From contig CAJJKN010000003.1 in assembly GCA_905188085.1 (NCBI GenBank), positions 62,001-126,000 on the forward strand: 64,000 nucleotides of DNA, read 5' to 3'. This DNA comes from an uncultured Bacillota bacterium (GTDB lineage: Bacteria; Bacillota; Clostridia; Christensenellales; QAND01). Under the pieces are notes generated by a model. It was not told the DNA's origin and did no database searches. It was given only the letters and a program-made list of their open reading frames with translations. Both the position numbers and the translations under genes were made by a program. This document shows, in pieces, positions 41,916 to 52,870 of the stretch (position 1 is the first letter of the stretch; each line of letters starts with the position of its first letter).

Positions 41916-43689
41916 CGTTTTCCTCCTCCCTTGGCAAGGCGCTTTCTATCTCCCGGTTCAGCGCCTGCAAAATGCGCTGTTGTTCCGTTTCTCCCTGTTC
42001 TTCCGGCACATATTTAAACCGCCCGATCTTTTCGCGCACCGGCAAAGCCAATACGCGCTCCACCGGCGCCCCCTGTTCCAATGCCGTAAGCGCCCGGTCG
42101 TAATAGGCCAAAATCAGCAGCATCATCCGATATTGTTTTACAAGGCTGGTGTAGGTGTCCACCTGGTCAAACGCCACCTGGTGCAAAAAATCTTCCCGGA
42201 TAGAGCGCGCCGTTTCCAGCTTCAGCCTATCCGCAGGCGAAAGCGCATCCATCCCGATCAGCTTTACAATTTCTTCCAATTCCGCCTCCTGGCTTAAAAT
42301 AAGCAGCAGCCTGTGCCGCAGGGCAGGCCAATCCTCCGCTACATTTTTCTTAAACCAGCCCGCCAGCGAATCCACATACAGCGAATAGCTCGTCAGCCAG
42401 TTGATCGCAGGAAAATGCCGCCTGTATGCCAACTGTGCATCCAGCCCCCAAAACACCTTGACGATGCGCAGCGTGGCCTGCGATACCGGCTCGGAAATAT
42501 CCCCGCCCGGCGGCGATACGGCGCCGATGATGGTAAGCGCACCTTCGCCTTTTTCCGTGCCCAAAGGCACAATCCTGCCGGCCCGCTCGTAAAACTGCGC
42601 CAACCGGCTGCCCAAATAGGCCGGGTATCCTTCTTCGCCCGGCATTTCCTCCAGCCGGCCGCTCATTTCCCGCAAAGCTTCTGCCCAGCGCGAGGTGGAA
42701 TCCGCCATCAGCGCCACGGAATATCCCATGTCCCTGAAATATTCGGCAATGGTCACTCCCGTATAGATCGAAGCTTCCCGCGCCGCCACCGGCATATCCG
42801 AAGTATTGGCAATCAACACGGTGCGTTCCATCAAAGAACGTCCGGTGCGCGGGTCTATCAGCGCCGGAAATTCATTTAACACGTCCGTCATCTCGTTGCC
42901 GCGCTCTCCGCAGCCGATATATACCACAATATCCGCTTCGGCCCATTTGGCCAGCTGGTGCTGCGTCACGGTTTTCCCGCTGCCAAACGGCCCCGGGATG
43001 GCCGCCACGCCGCCCTTTGCCAGCGGAAACAGGCAGTCTATCACCCGCTGCCCCGTAATCAACGGCCTGTCCGGCGCCAGTTTTTTGGCATAGGGGCGCG
43101 CCTTTCGCACCGGCCAGCGCTGCATCAGCGTCAGTTCCTTTTCCCCTTGCGGGGTTTCGATTCGGCCGATCGGCCGGTCTACGGTGTATGTGCCCGCCTT
43201 TAATTCCGTCAGCGTTCCTTCAAAGCCCGGCGGCACCATGATTTTCTGCGTCACCAGCCCGGTCTCTTCCACCGTGCCCAGCACATCGCCGGGACGCACC
43301 TGCTGCCCCGGTTCCATGGCCGGCACAAACTTCCATTCCTTTTCCCGATCCAGCGACGGCACCTTAACCCCGCGCTCCAAATTGTTTCCCACCGCGCGGT
43401 AGATCCCGTCCAGCGGGCGCTGTATGCCGTCAAAAATGCTGCCGATCAGCCCTGGGCCCAATTCTACGGACAGCGGGTGCCCGTCGCTTTCCACCGGTTC
43501 ACCCACGCCCAGGCCGCCCGTTTCCTCATATACCTGAATAGAGGCCGTCTCGCCGTGCATTTCTATAATTTCGCCGATCAATTTCAAATGTCCCACGCGC
43601 ACCACGTCAAACAAATTGGCATGCTGCATCTGATCGGCCATCACCAACGGGCCCGCCACTTTTACAATGCGTCCTATTTGCTGCTTCAT
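41905..43689 (-). CDS. ntpA: V-type ATP synthase catalytic subunit A
   Basis: A 594-residue catalytic subunit that hydrolyses or makes ATP. The P-loop [12 protein letters not shown] is near residue 230 and the Walker B region appears as [22 protein letters not shown]. The start ATG at 43689 overlaps the ntpG stop (ATGA), and an N-terminal extension in the same frame lies inside the previous gene and is not used. It follows the usual order of the clostridial operon. Confidence 0.96.
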   Translation of the reverse strand: MKQQIGRIVKVAGPLVMADQMQHANLFDVVRVGHLKLIGEIIEMHGETASIQVYEETGGLGVGEPVESDGHPLSVELGPGLIGSIFDGIQRPLDGIYRAVGNNLERGVKVPSLDREKEWKFVPAMEPGQQVRPGDVLGTVEETGLVTQKIMVPPGFEGTLTELKAGTYTVDRPIGRIETPQGEKELTLMQRWPVRKARPYAKKLAPDRPLITGQRVIDCLFPLAKGGVAAIPGPFGSGKTVTQHQLAKWAEADIVVYIGCGERGNEMTDVLNEFPALIDPRTGRSLMERTVLIANTSDMPVAAREASIYTGVTIAEYFRDMGYSVALMADSTSRWAEALREMSGRLEEMPGEEGYPAYLGSRLAQFYERAGRIVPLGTEKGEGALTIIGAVSPPGGDISEPVSQATLRIVKVFWGLDAQLAYRRHFPAINWLTSYSLYVDSLAGWFKKNVAEDWPALRHRLLLILSQEAELEEIVKLIGMDALSPADRLKLETARSIREDFLHQVAFDQVDTYTSLVKQYRMMLLILAYYDRALTALEQGAPVERVLALPVREKIGRFKYVPEEQGETEQQRILQALNREIESALPREEENDAD

Positions 43690-44009
43690 TTTTCTCCGCC
43701 TTCCCATAGGCTTGCGCCCACCGCGCGTTGAATGTGCTGCGCCATCTGTGTTTTCCCCTGTCCGGTATTTCCTTCTTGTCCCGGAATGAGCACCACCGCC
43801 GGCACAGCCTGTTGATACAGTTTTTCCAAACTTTCTTCCATCTCTGCCGCCAGCGCTTCCGTTATGCACAACACCGCGCAGTCCGTCTTTTGAATACGCC
43901 GCAACGCCTTGTTTCCCTGCACCGCGTTTTCTGCCGGATACAGCGTCAGCCCCAGCGCGCCAAAGGGCAAAATGCTCTCATAATCGCCCAAAATTGCCCA
44001 GTTCGCCAT
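43686..44009 (-). CDS. ntpG: V-type ATP synthase subunit F
   Basis: A 107-residue CheY-like subunit that contacts the rotor ([22 protein letters not shown] ... [14 protein letters not shown]). The ATG at 44009 shares a base with the subunit C stop (TAATG). Its next gene begins by a four-base overlap, consistent with tight coupling. Called subunit F in bacterial nomenclature and NtpG in Enterococcus. Confidence 0.9.
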   Translation of the reverse strand: MANWAILGDYESILPFGALGLTLYPAENAVQGNKALRRIQKTDCAVLCITEALAAEMEESLEKLYQQAVPAVVLIPGQEGNTGQGKTQMAQHIQRAVGASLWEGGEK

Positions 44010-44944
44010 TACAGGCTTCGCCTCCTGTCCTTTGCCTCTTTGCCCGGGGTCGGCGCCGTCAACGCCAGATACACCGTTTCCGCCTCCGCCTTTGCCCGCA
44101 AATAATAGGCTGCCAGCGGCCCCGGGCCGAAGATTTGCCCGTTGGCCTTTTGCGCCGTTTTCAACGCCAATCCGTCGCACCACGCTTCAAACGCCGCGCC
44201 CGGTTTCGTTTCCATCTGCTCCGCCGCCGCTGTGTGCCCGTTTTCCCGCCAATACGAGGCCAGCGCCTTGGGGCCTGCCGCAGCCGCCTTGCTCCAGCTT
44301 TTTATCTCTATTTCGCTCTGAGGGCACAAAACAGATGCTATCTGTTTTTCGTTGGCTTTTTGCATCGCGCCTTGGTACGCCGCTTTATAGTTTTCCGCCA
44401 GCACCATCGCACCCGCTATATGCTTTAACAGCTCGTCTCCTGTTTCCTCGGCCAATGCCAGCGTGGCCGCCAGCCCGTCTTTATGCAGGGCAGACAGCAC
44501 CGCTGGCCCGTCTCCGCTTCCCTGCAATGCCTTTTCCGCACGTTTTTCCGGTTCACGCAGCCAATCGGGCAGTGCGTCTTCGTTTCCTTTCAAAGCCTGC
44601 GTTAACGTTTCCGGGTCTGTCAGGCACGGTTTTTCCCATACGGTTCTGTCTATCCCCCGTGCCTTTGACAGCAACGCCGCGGCCGCATTTTGAAAATCGT
44701 TTTGCACAATCAAAAACCGAAACGCCTCCGGCTGCGGCGCCCATTGCATCAGCCGGCGCCAGGCCTGTTCTTTATGCGCTTGGCACATCTTTTCCGCCGG
44801 CTGTTCCGTCTGCCAGCCCTTTTCCTGCAAAAGCCTTAAACACTGCTGTTTCGGGCCGTATATCCGATCCAGCGTCTGCTCGTCCCATTGCCTGTCAAGC
44901 GTTCTTGCCGCGGCCACGGCAAACGCATAGTCCTGCGGGTTCAT
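44009..44944 (-). CDS. ntpC: V-type ATP synthase subunit C
   Basis: A 311-residue all-helical subunit that caps the rotor ring and links it to the shaft. It shares the AC39-type repeats; MNPQDYAFAVAAARTLD at the start and FGPGPLAAYYLRAKAEAETVYLAL at the end are typical. The ATG at 44944 overlaps the subunit E stop by four bases. Confidence 0.9.
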   Translation of the reverse strand: MNPQDYAFAVAAARTLDRQWDEQTLDRIYGPKQQCLRLLQEKGWQTEQPAEKMCQAHKEQAWRRLMQWAPQPEAFRFLIVQNDFQNAAAALLSKARGIDRTVWEKPCLTDPETLTQALKGNEDALPDWLREPEKRAEKALQGSGDGPAVLSALHKDGLAATLALAEETGDELLKHIAGAMVLAENYKAAYQGAMQKANEKQIASVLCPQSEIEIKSWSKAAAAGPKALASYWRENGHTAAAEQMETKPGAAFEAWCDGLALKTAQKANGQIFGPGPLAAYYLRAKAEAETVYLALTAPTPGKEAKDRRRSL

Positions 44945-45537
44945 TGTTTTGCGCCCTCGCCGCTCAAAATGCGCGCCACCAGGCCCAGCAGCACGTTTCT
45001 CTTTTCCTGCAAAATGGCCTGCAACGTACAGTTTTGCTCCATGTCCGCATAACGAAGGATAAAGCCGCTTTTCACCGTGTCGGATGCTTTCATCGTCAAA
45101 GCCGCCCCTTGGGGCAAATGCGGCTGCATGGTTTGCATAAACTCTTTCGGCACGCGCGCCACATCCTCTTTGGCCATCACCAAAACGCCCGGCTCTGCCA
45201 GCGCATTTTTCACAATCCTATCCTGCAAAAACGCAAAGTACCGCTCGTCTTGCCTGGCCGCCTCCAGGGCTTTTGCAAACACGCTTTCAATGCGCTTTGC
45301 CTTTTCCCATAATAAGGCGTCCCGTTCCTCTTTTTGCGCGGCGGCCTGCGCTTGTTTATAGGCAAATGCCGCTTTTAATTCCGCCTGTCCGTATTGCTTT
45401 TGCATTTTTTCCTTCGCCTCCTTATACGCCTGTTCGCTGTATTGGCTTGCGGCCTGTTCCGCCTCGGCCAAAATCTTTTCCGCCCGCTCGTCTGCCTGCT
45501 CTTCAATGGCCTGCAGCACGTTGGATAATCCTGTCAT
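44941..45537 (-). CDS. ntpE: V-type ATP synthase subunit E
   Basis: A 198-residue peripheral stalk subunit with a long N-terminal coiled coil (LAEAEQAASQYSEQAYKEAK) and a globular C-terminal domain ending VLLGLVARILSGEGAKQ. It ties the head to the membrane part with subunit G/H. The ATG at 45537 has GAGGGG upstream; it begins 18 bases after the K stop. Confidence 0.9.
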   Translation of the reverse strand: MTGLSNVLQAIEEQADERAEKILAEAEQAASQYSEQAYKEAKEKMQKQYGQAELKAAFAYKQAQAAAQKEERDALLWEKAKRIESVFAKALEAARQDERYFAFLQDRIVKNALAEPGVLVMAKEDVARVPKEFMQTMQPHLPQGAALTMKASDTVKSGFILRYADMEQNCTLQAILQEKRNVLLGLVARILSGEGAKQ

Positions 45538-45555
45538 TGCCCCTCACCCACTTTT

Positions 45556-48008
<2,453 letters not shown>

Positions 48009-48021
48009 TTTGTCGCTTCCT

Positions 48022-48342
48022 TTACATCGTCTCGCTCAAAAGGGCGCTTACCACAATGCGCACGGCTTCCTCTTCCCGCTTATCCATTTCTTCCCGCATT
48101 GTGCGCAGCGCCTGCTCCGTATGGGCCTTTTGCTGTTGTTTTACGCGCTGTGTCTGTTTTTCTGTCTGCTCTTGCAGCACAATCAGCTTTTCCCGGAGCA
48201 TCTCCTGCTCTTCCCGGTTCCGCTGCGCCGCCTGTTCCTCTGCTTTTTTGCGAATTCTGCGCGCCTGTTTTTGCGCTTGTTCTATGGTATATTGGGCTTG
48301 TTGTTCCTGCATCAATACAGCCTCCATCATTGCCTGTGCCAT
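48022..48342 (-). CDS. ntpF: V-type ATP synthase subunit G/H
   Basis: A 106-residue coiled-coil protein (YTIEQAQKQARRIRKKAEEQA ... REEMDKREEEAVRIVV) that pairs with subunit E in the outer stalk. It is the first gene of the nine-gene ntp operon, in the Enterococcus order F-I-K-E-C-G-A-B-D. The ATG at 48342 has AGGGAGG upstream; the in-frame extension to 48411 lacks a ribosome site. Confidence 0.85.
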   Translation of the reverse strand: MAQAMMEAVLMQEQQAQYTIEQAQKQARRIRKKAEEQAAQRNREEQEMLREKLIVLQEQTEKQTQRVKQQQKAHTEQALRTMREEMDKREEEAVRIVVSALLSETM

Positions 48343-48752
48343 GAGTATGCCTCCCTTTCCTGCTCTTTCTCGCTTTTGGGCCGCCGTTTTTCTCCTTTTA
48401 TGTTTTCCCACTGCTCGTTTTCGGATTCTCTTTCGGCGGTCTTCCTTAAATTGGTATTGATTATATCGGGCAAAACCTTAAAAAGCCTCCCGGTAAAAAT
48501 TAAGTTTCATTAAAAAGAATATCCATTTTCTCTGTTTGTTATCAAAACCATAAAAAAGATCCCTTCAAAGGGATCCTTTTGTTTCGTGTTTATTGCCGCT
48601 CATACATTTTTATGCGTTTTTTCAAAACTATGCTTTTTGTCTTTGTAAAATTCCCTTTGGCATAAAATGCCTTTCCCCCAAAAATTCCATCCCTATGCCG
48701 TTTTCTATCCGCAAAACCATACAAAAAAACCCGGCATTTTGCCGGGCCTTTT
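48343..48752 (-). promoter_or_regulatory. 410-base ntp operon upstream region
   Basis: TATAAT on the minus strand at 48460-48465 is a good -10 for the ntp operon; no exact -35. It also contains a terminator at 48553-48580 (from the neighbouring minus-strand genes) and one at 48724-48754. No coding region. Confidence 0.5.
48553..48580 (-). terminator. Terminator upstream of the V-ATPase promoter
   Basis: On the minus strand GATCCCTTTG-AAGGGATC followed by TTTTTT. It isolates the ntp operon from the phage-type genes. Confidence 0.75.
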
Positions 48753-48754
48753 TC
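48724..48754 (-). terminator. Terminator after the holin gene
   Basis: CCCGGCA-TTT-TGCCGGG with T-run on the minus strand. It overlaps the holin stop. Confidence 0.85.
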
Positions 48755-49037
48755 AGGCATTTTGTCGATAGTTCGCCATGGTCTGTATCAAATCATGCAC
48801 AAAATTGCTGCCTCTGCTGATCAACAGCCCCGTACAAATCTGTCCGATCAGCGGCACTTTTTCGGAAAATCCCGCCATCGTCAGCAGGTCCGCCCCGGTC
48901 ATCAGCGCCAGCAGCAGCCCTACCGCCATGGCGCCCAGCGCATTTACATTCAGCGCGCCCTCCTGCCAAACCAGTTTTCCCGTTTGCCAAAGCGCCTCTG
49001 TCAACAATGCCAATACAATCACCTGTTCTATGCTCAT
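48753..49037 (-). CDS. Phage holin-like protein
   Basis: A 94-residue small membrane protein with two hydrophobic segments (residues 4-18 and 30-50) and a basic/polar tail FVHDLIQTMANYRQNA, the pattern of clostridial phage holins. Holins pierce the membrane to release endolysin. The ATG at 49037 has AAGGAGG upstream. It follows the endolysin by 27 bases in the same direction, the usual lysis order reversed. Confidence 0.7.
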   Translation of the reverse strand: MSIEQVIVLALLTEALWQTGKLVWQEGALNVNALGAMAVGLLLALMTGADLLTMAGFSEKVPLIGQICTGLLISRGSNFVHDLIQTMANYRQNA

Positions 49038-49064
49038 TTTATCCTCCTTTTTTGCTGCCCTATG

Positions 49065-49847
49065 TTACCATCTGGCTCTGTATCCGCGTACATCCACATG
49101 CGTAAAATTCTTATATTTCCCTACGCCGCCTCTGTTTCCCACCAGGGCATCGCAGATTTTATATACCTGCGCCGGCGTTTTCCCCTGCGCCCGAATGTCC
49201 GCCGCGCTTGCCGTCAAGTGCTGGCTTTTGGGCGCGCCGCCGCATTTTTGGTTGTGGGCTAGGGTGCGGTATCCGCTTACAATCGTAATTTTCCCGTTCC
49301 CGCATGCCGTTCGAATCTGCTCTAAAAGCGCCATCACCCTTTGTAAATTACCGTAATATTGCCCCGGCACTTCCGTTCCGTCTTTGCAGCGAAATTCGCT
49401 TATTCTAAAATGCGCGCTTTGCGGTTCGCTCTGTCCGCTGGTTCTGTTTTCCCCGAGCAATGCTTTCCATGTCTTTTCCCCTACAATGCCGTCCGCGTTT
49501 AATCCGTTTTCCCTTTGATACGCTTTCACCGCCCGTTCGGTTTTTACCCCGAACACGCCGTCCGCCTCTCCCACATCATACGCCTTGGCAAGCGCCTGCA
49601 TGCGCCGAACCAACGGCCCTCTGCTGCCGGCTTTTATCACGTTGTCCCGGGCCAACCGGGCCAACGTTGTTTCTCCCAATATACCGTCGCTTTTCAGCCC
49701 GTTTTCCTCTTGATACGTTTTCACTGCCTGTTCCGTTTTGGCCCCGTACAGGCCATCCTCTTTGCCGCATGCATATCCTTTTTCATTCAGCATATACTGT
49801 GCTGTTTTCACCGCCTCTCCGCGGCTCCCTCTTTTCATCGGCTGCAA
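49065..49847 (-). CDS. Phage-type endolysin: two peptidoglycan-binding domains plus M15 peptidase
   Basis: A 260-residue protein with two PG_binding_1 domains: VKTAQYMLNEKGY to DGILGETTLARL (residues 10-65) and VRRMQALAKAYDV to ADGIVGEKTWKALL (residues 75-135). The C-terminus (residues 150-260) is a zinc M15A/VanY-like peptidase: SGYRTLAHNQKCGG, SQHLTASAADI and FTHVDVRG carry the metal ligands. It cuts peptide crosslinks. No signal peptide, so export needs the adjacent holin. The start is TTG at 49847, eight bases after GGAGGG; an ATG nine bases later is possible. Confidence 0.87.
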   Translation of the reverse strand: MQPMKRGSRGEAVKTAQYMLNEKGYACGKEDGLYGAKTEQAVKTYQEENGLKSDGILGETTLARLARDNVIKAGSRGPLVRRMQALAKAYDVGEADGVFGVKTERAVKAYQRENGLNADGIVGEKTWKALLGENRTSGQSEPQSAHFRISEFRCKDGTEVPGQYYGNLQRVMALLEQIRTACGNGKITIVSGYRTLAHNQKCGGAPKSQHLTASAADIRAQGKTPAQVYKICDALVGNRGGVGKYKNFTHVDVRGYRARW

Positions 49848-50025
49848 ATTTTTATCCCTCCTTTTTTTCTTTTTTGTTTACCCCCGGCGCTCTTCTTGCG
49901 GAAGAAAACAATGCGCCCCCGCGCCGGCTCTTTGCATCCTTCTGTCCGGCCGCTCTCCCTCGCGTTTTCATTATTCCACGACAAAAGGTACGATGGCGTA
50001 CGAACCTGTTTCCCTCTTTTCATAG

Positions 50026-50059
50026 AAAAAAGCGCAGAGCGTTTTCCCCCTGCGCTTTC
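50026..50059 (-). terminator. Terminator after the sigma-like gene
   Basis: On the minus strand AAAGCGCAGGGGG ... CTGCGCTTTTTT. It lies just after the stop of the sigma-like gene and separates it from the endolysin. Confidence 0.75.
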
Positions 50060-50068
50060 TCTTTTCTT

Positions 50069-50458
50069 TCAGGCATTATTTTCTGCCTGTTCGGTCTGTT
50101 TTTCTTCGTGTTCCAGCGTCTTTCGCTGTATCCAAAATACCTGTTTTTCGCTGTATCCCGTTCTTTGTGCCACCAGTGTCCAGCTAAGCCCCTCCATATA
50201 CCGCAGGCGGAAAATCGCCTGTTTCAGTCCGGGCAGATGATTGATCCATTGTTCTGCCCGCGCTATTTCTTCCGCCTGTTCGGCATAGCTTTTGGTCAAC
50301 GCATCCGCCAGTTTTTTCGCCGCCTTGTATCCCTCCGTTTGCCGGTTTCCCGCTTTGTCCATATAGGCAAGGTCGGTCTGTATTTGCGCCAATTCCGTTC
50401 GCCGGCTTGCCTGGCAAAGCTTCCAGGCCCGGATTTGTTTCAATGTTTCCAGTGTCAT
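50069..50458 (-). CDS. Sigma-70-region-4-like phage-type regulator
   Basis: A 129-residue protein whose C-terminal half (LKQAIFRLRYMEGLSWTLVAQRTGYSEKQVFW) is a sigma region 4 helix-turn-helix; the N-terminal half is a helical stretch. Proteins of this kind control late genes in clostridial phages. The ATG at 50458 has GAGGAAAC upstream. Together with holin and endolysin it makes a lysis-control set, with no capsid, tail or integrase seen. Confidence 0.7.
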   Translation of the reverse strand: MTLETLKQIRAWKLCQASRRTELAQIQTDLAYMDKAGNRQTEGYKAAKKLADALTKSYAEQAEEIARAEQWINHLPGLKQAIFRLRYMEGLSWTLVAQRTGYSEKQVFWIQRKTLEHEEKQTEQAENNA

Positions 50459-50527
50459 AGTTTCCTCTTTCCCGGCATAAAATTTTCATTTTCCGCCAAA
50501 CTAACAAAAAAATGAGGTGATCTTACC

Positions 50528-50953
50528 ATGCAACCCAGTCAAACAACAACGCTTCTCAACGATGTTTTTCAAAACGCGCAGATGGGGGTGGATTCCACCC
50601 AACGCCTGATCGAATTGGTGGAGGATAAGCCCTTTCAATCCGTTCTCATTGCCCAGCGCAACCGGTATCAGGATGTTTACGACCGTACGCTGCAATTATC
50701 CGATCAGGAATTAAAAGGGAAAAAGACGCTGCAAAAGCTCTCTTCCACCATGATGATAAATTTGCAAACCATCAAGGATAAAACCCCTTCTCACCTGGCC
50801 GGCATGATGATCCAGGGCAACACCATGGGCGTGATCGATATGACAAAATCCCTCCGGGAAAACCAGGCGGCGGATCCGCCCGTTCTCGCCTTGGCCCAAG
50901 ACCTTCTCTCCATGCAAAAAGGCAACATAGAAGAGATGAAACCCTATCTGTAA
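50528..50953 (+). CDS. Small four-helix protein, unknown
   Basis: A 141-residue soluble helical protein (LLNDVFQNAQMGVDSTQRLIELVEDKPFQ ... PSHLAGMMIQGNTMGVIDMTKSLREN). The helix pattern suggests a ferritin-like or DUF2383-like bundle, but metal ligands are not convincing. The ATG at 50528 follows AATGAGGTGA. It faces the sigma-like gene head to head. Confidence 0.6.
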   Translation: MQPSQTTTLLNDVFQNAQMGVDSTQRLIELVEDKPFQSVLIAQRNRYQDVYDRTLQLSDQELKGKKTLQKLSSTMMINLQTIKDKTPSHLAGMMIQGNTMGVIDMTKSLRENQAADPPVLALAQDLLSMQKGNIEEMKPYL

Positions 50954-50959
50954 AACATA

Positions 50960-50988
50960 CGGCGGCGAAAGCCGCCGCTTTTGTTTTT
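50960..50988 (+). terminator. Terminator after the helical gene
   Basis: GGCGGC-GAAA-GCCGCC followed by GCTTTTGTTTTT. Confidence 0.85.
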
Positions 50989-51214
50989 CTCCTCTTGTTT
51001 TGTTCCATACTGCTGCCATTTTTCTGCCGTTTTTTGCCGTCTCCAGATTGATTCTTCCCTTCCCCCATGATAAAATAACAAAAAAGGTTTTCGACGGTTT
51101 GCTTACTTCATGCTCTGTTGGTTTTTGTTCTCTCCGTTCATTATAGGAACATTTGTTTGCTTTTTCAAGCATCCTGCTTTTCAAATTTCTCTTTTCACTT
51201 GAGGGGGGCTTGTA

Positions 51215-51535
51215 ATGAACCTGGTCAAACGAATCAAACAACTGTGTATCCAGCAACACATTTCCCTGCATCGTTTGGAAATGGAGGTCGGCTTTTCCAA
51301 AAGTTCCATTTCCAAATGGGATGTCCATGTTCCCTCGGTCGATAAAGTTTTAAAAATTGCTGATTATTTTGATGTTTCCATGGATTTTCTATTGGGTCGC
51401 GCGCGCCTTGCCAATGAAAACGGCGCCCTGTTTCCCGTCAATTACAACAGCGACTATTTCGCCTCGTTAACAGATGCCGAAAAAGATCAATTGCTGCAAT
51501 ATCTTGCCTTTTTGCGATCTAAAAACGTTCTTTAA
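51215..51535 (+). CDS. XRE-family transcriptional regulator
   Basis: A 106-residue DNA-binding protein. Residues 5-60 are the Cro/CI helix-turn-helix (RIKQLCIQQHISLHRLEMEVGFSKSSISKW then IADYFDVSMDFLLGR). The remaining C-terminal helix may dimerise. The ATG at 51215 has GAGGGGGG upstream. It could regulate the sigma-like or helical genes; no target site is identified. Confidence 0.88.
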   Translation: MNLVKRIKQLCIQQHISLHRLEMEVGFSKSSISKWDVHVPSVDKVLKIADYFDVSMDFLLGRARLANENGALFPVNYNSDYFASLTDAEKDQLLQYLAFLRSKNVL

Positions 51536-51677
51536 GCCTTTCTCATGCTTTTTTCGTATCCGCCTGTCAAATACACTTTCCTTCTCTTTTTCAAACTCCC
51601 TAGCGCACAGATGAGCGGAGATAGCTTCCTTTTAGCATAAAAACTTTCTTGTTTTTCCTCATTCTCCCCGGCATTTT

Positions 51678-51686
51678 TGCTATAAT
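51678..51686 (+). promoter_or_regulatory. Extended -10 promoter of the 51734 lipoprotein
   Basis: TGCTATAAT with a perfect TATAAT at 51681-51686 and a TG at 51678. The upstream -35 is weak. It lies 48 bases before the start. Confidence 0.55.
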
Positions 51687-51733
51687 ATTGCTGAGAAACT
51701 TCTTTAATCTCTCTATTATGAGGAGGACTTTCT

Positions 51734-52390
51734 ATGAAAAAAGCATGTTTATTTGGCCTATCCCTGCTCCTTTGCCTGGGGCTTATCGGGTGCGGCAGCA
51801 GCAATCCGCAGCCCTCCGGCTCTCCGACCCAAACGGCCGTTGCCACGGACGCGGCAAACGCCAATGCGCCCGCCGTCTCCTTCACGGAAGAGGATGTGCG
51901 CGCTATGCTGCCCATGATGGACAGCGTTATGCTCTGCTTAACCGAAGGCGCAGCCGAGTCTCATACCTTTTCGGATGCATCTTATGTCTGGTCCCTTCTT
52001 TACTACCTGTGTGTCAACCATCCTTCCGTCTCGTCCCATATCGCCGTAGACGACCAGGCCGGCACACTGTCCATCTCCGCAGAGGGCCTTCTTTCCCTGG
52101 CTTCCGCCTGTTTTGAAAATCCGTCCTCTCTGCCTGCGGTCCCGTCGGATTTTCCCAGCATTCGGTTTGACTCCAAAACAAACCAATACACCATGACCCT
52201 CTCCGATCGCGGCTCCAGCAAATCCGACATTCGCTCCATCCAGTTTACCGAAGATCATACCGCTGTTGCCACAGTTGATCTCATTGATATGAATTCCGGA
52301 GATTATCTGCAAACCTTCACCTTTGTACTGGCTGCCAATCCGCAAGCCGAAAAAAGCGGTTATCCGCTGACCATTTCCCACATCGAATAA
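51734..52390 (+). CDS. Putative lipoprotein
   Basis: A 218-residue protein with a lipobox CLGLIGC (Cys20) and a mature domain including SIRFDSKTNQYTMTLSD, of the kind found in clostridial surface lipoproteins of unknown role. The ATG at 51734 has GAGGAGGA upstream and a promoter 48 bases before it. A strong hairpin follows the stop, so it is monocistronic. Confidence 0.75.
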   Translation: MKKACLFGLSLLLCLGLIGCGSSNPQPSGSPTQTAVATDAANANAPAVSFTEEDVRAMLPMMDSVMLCLTEGAAESHTFSDASYVWSLLYYLCVNHPSVSSHIAVDDQAGTLSISAEGLLSLASACFENPSSLPAVPSDFPSIRFDSKTNQYTMTLSDRGSSKSDIRSIQFTEDHTAVATVDLIDMNSGDYLQTFTFVLAANPQAEKSGYPLTISHIE

Positions 52391-52470
52391 ACTTTGCCAT
52401 CATAAAGCTGTTTTCGTTCGCTTTATAAGGCGCGGGCAAGTTTTCTGTCCGTCATACGGTTTTTACGCAA

Positions 52471-52506
52471 AGCATCCTGCCCTTCCTTTTGGGCGGGATG
52501 TTTTTT
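52471..52506 (+). terminator. Terminator after the lipoprotein gene
   Basis: GCATCCTGCCC ... GGGCGGGATG followed by TTTTTT, a long stem with one mismatch. Confidence 0.85.
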
Positions 52507-52830
52507 ATTGCGCGGCCACACGTCTATTCATTCAAAATCCTCCTCTCTTTGTCTTTTAAAAAAGCAAGCATACTCTCCCGGAAAAATCTTCCCGCTTTCT
52601 TTTCTCTTTTGCAAAGCGTCTCCCCTATCCTTGCTCCCGCCTTGCCTAAAACAGCCTATAAAATACGCTGCATTTTCTATCAATTCAAGATCGCTTTCCT
52701 GTTTTCATGTTTTTCCCTCTTCTCCTGTTTGGAACCCTTTTTCCTGTTCGCTCTGTTTTTCTAAAAAGCAATCCTCTTTTGCCTCCTGCTTTGTCTTTTT
52801 TCTCAGTCCTTTACAGCTGTCCTTTGAAAA

Positions 52831-52866
52831 AAAGAGCGTGCAAAGTTTGCACGCCCTTTGTTTTTT
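52831..52866. terminator. Terminator at the end of the glycan locus
   Basis: GCGTGCAAAG-TTTGCACGC near-palindromic stem, with an A-run on one side and T-run on the other. It lies just after the DUF2142 stop. Confidence 0.8.
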
Positions 52867-52870
52867 TATT

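Larger units (their letters stand above)
52391..52870. other. 480-base gap between lipoprotein and DUF2142 gene
   Basis: Two terminators (52471-52506 and 52831-52856) lie in it. The middle is T-rich, non-coding and shows no gene. Confidence 0.5.
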
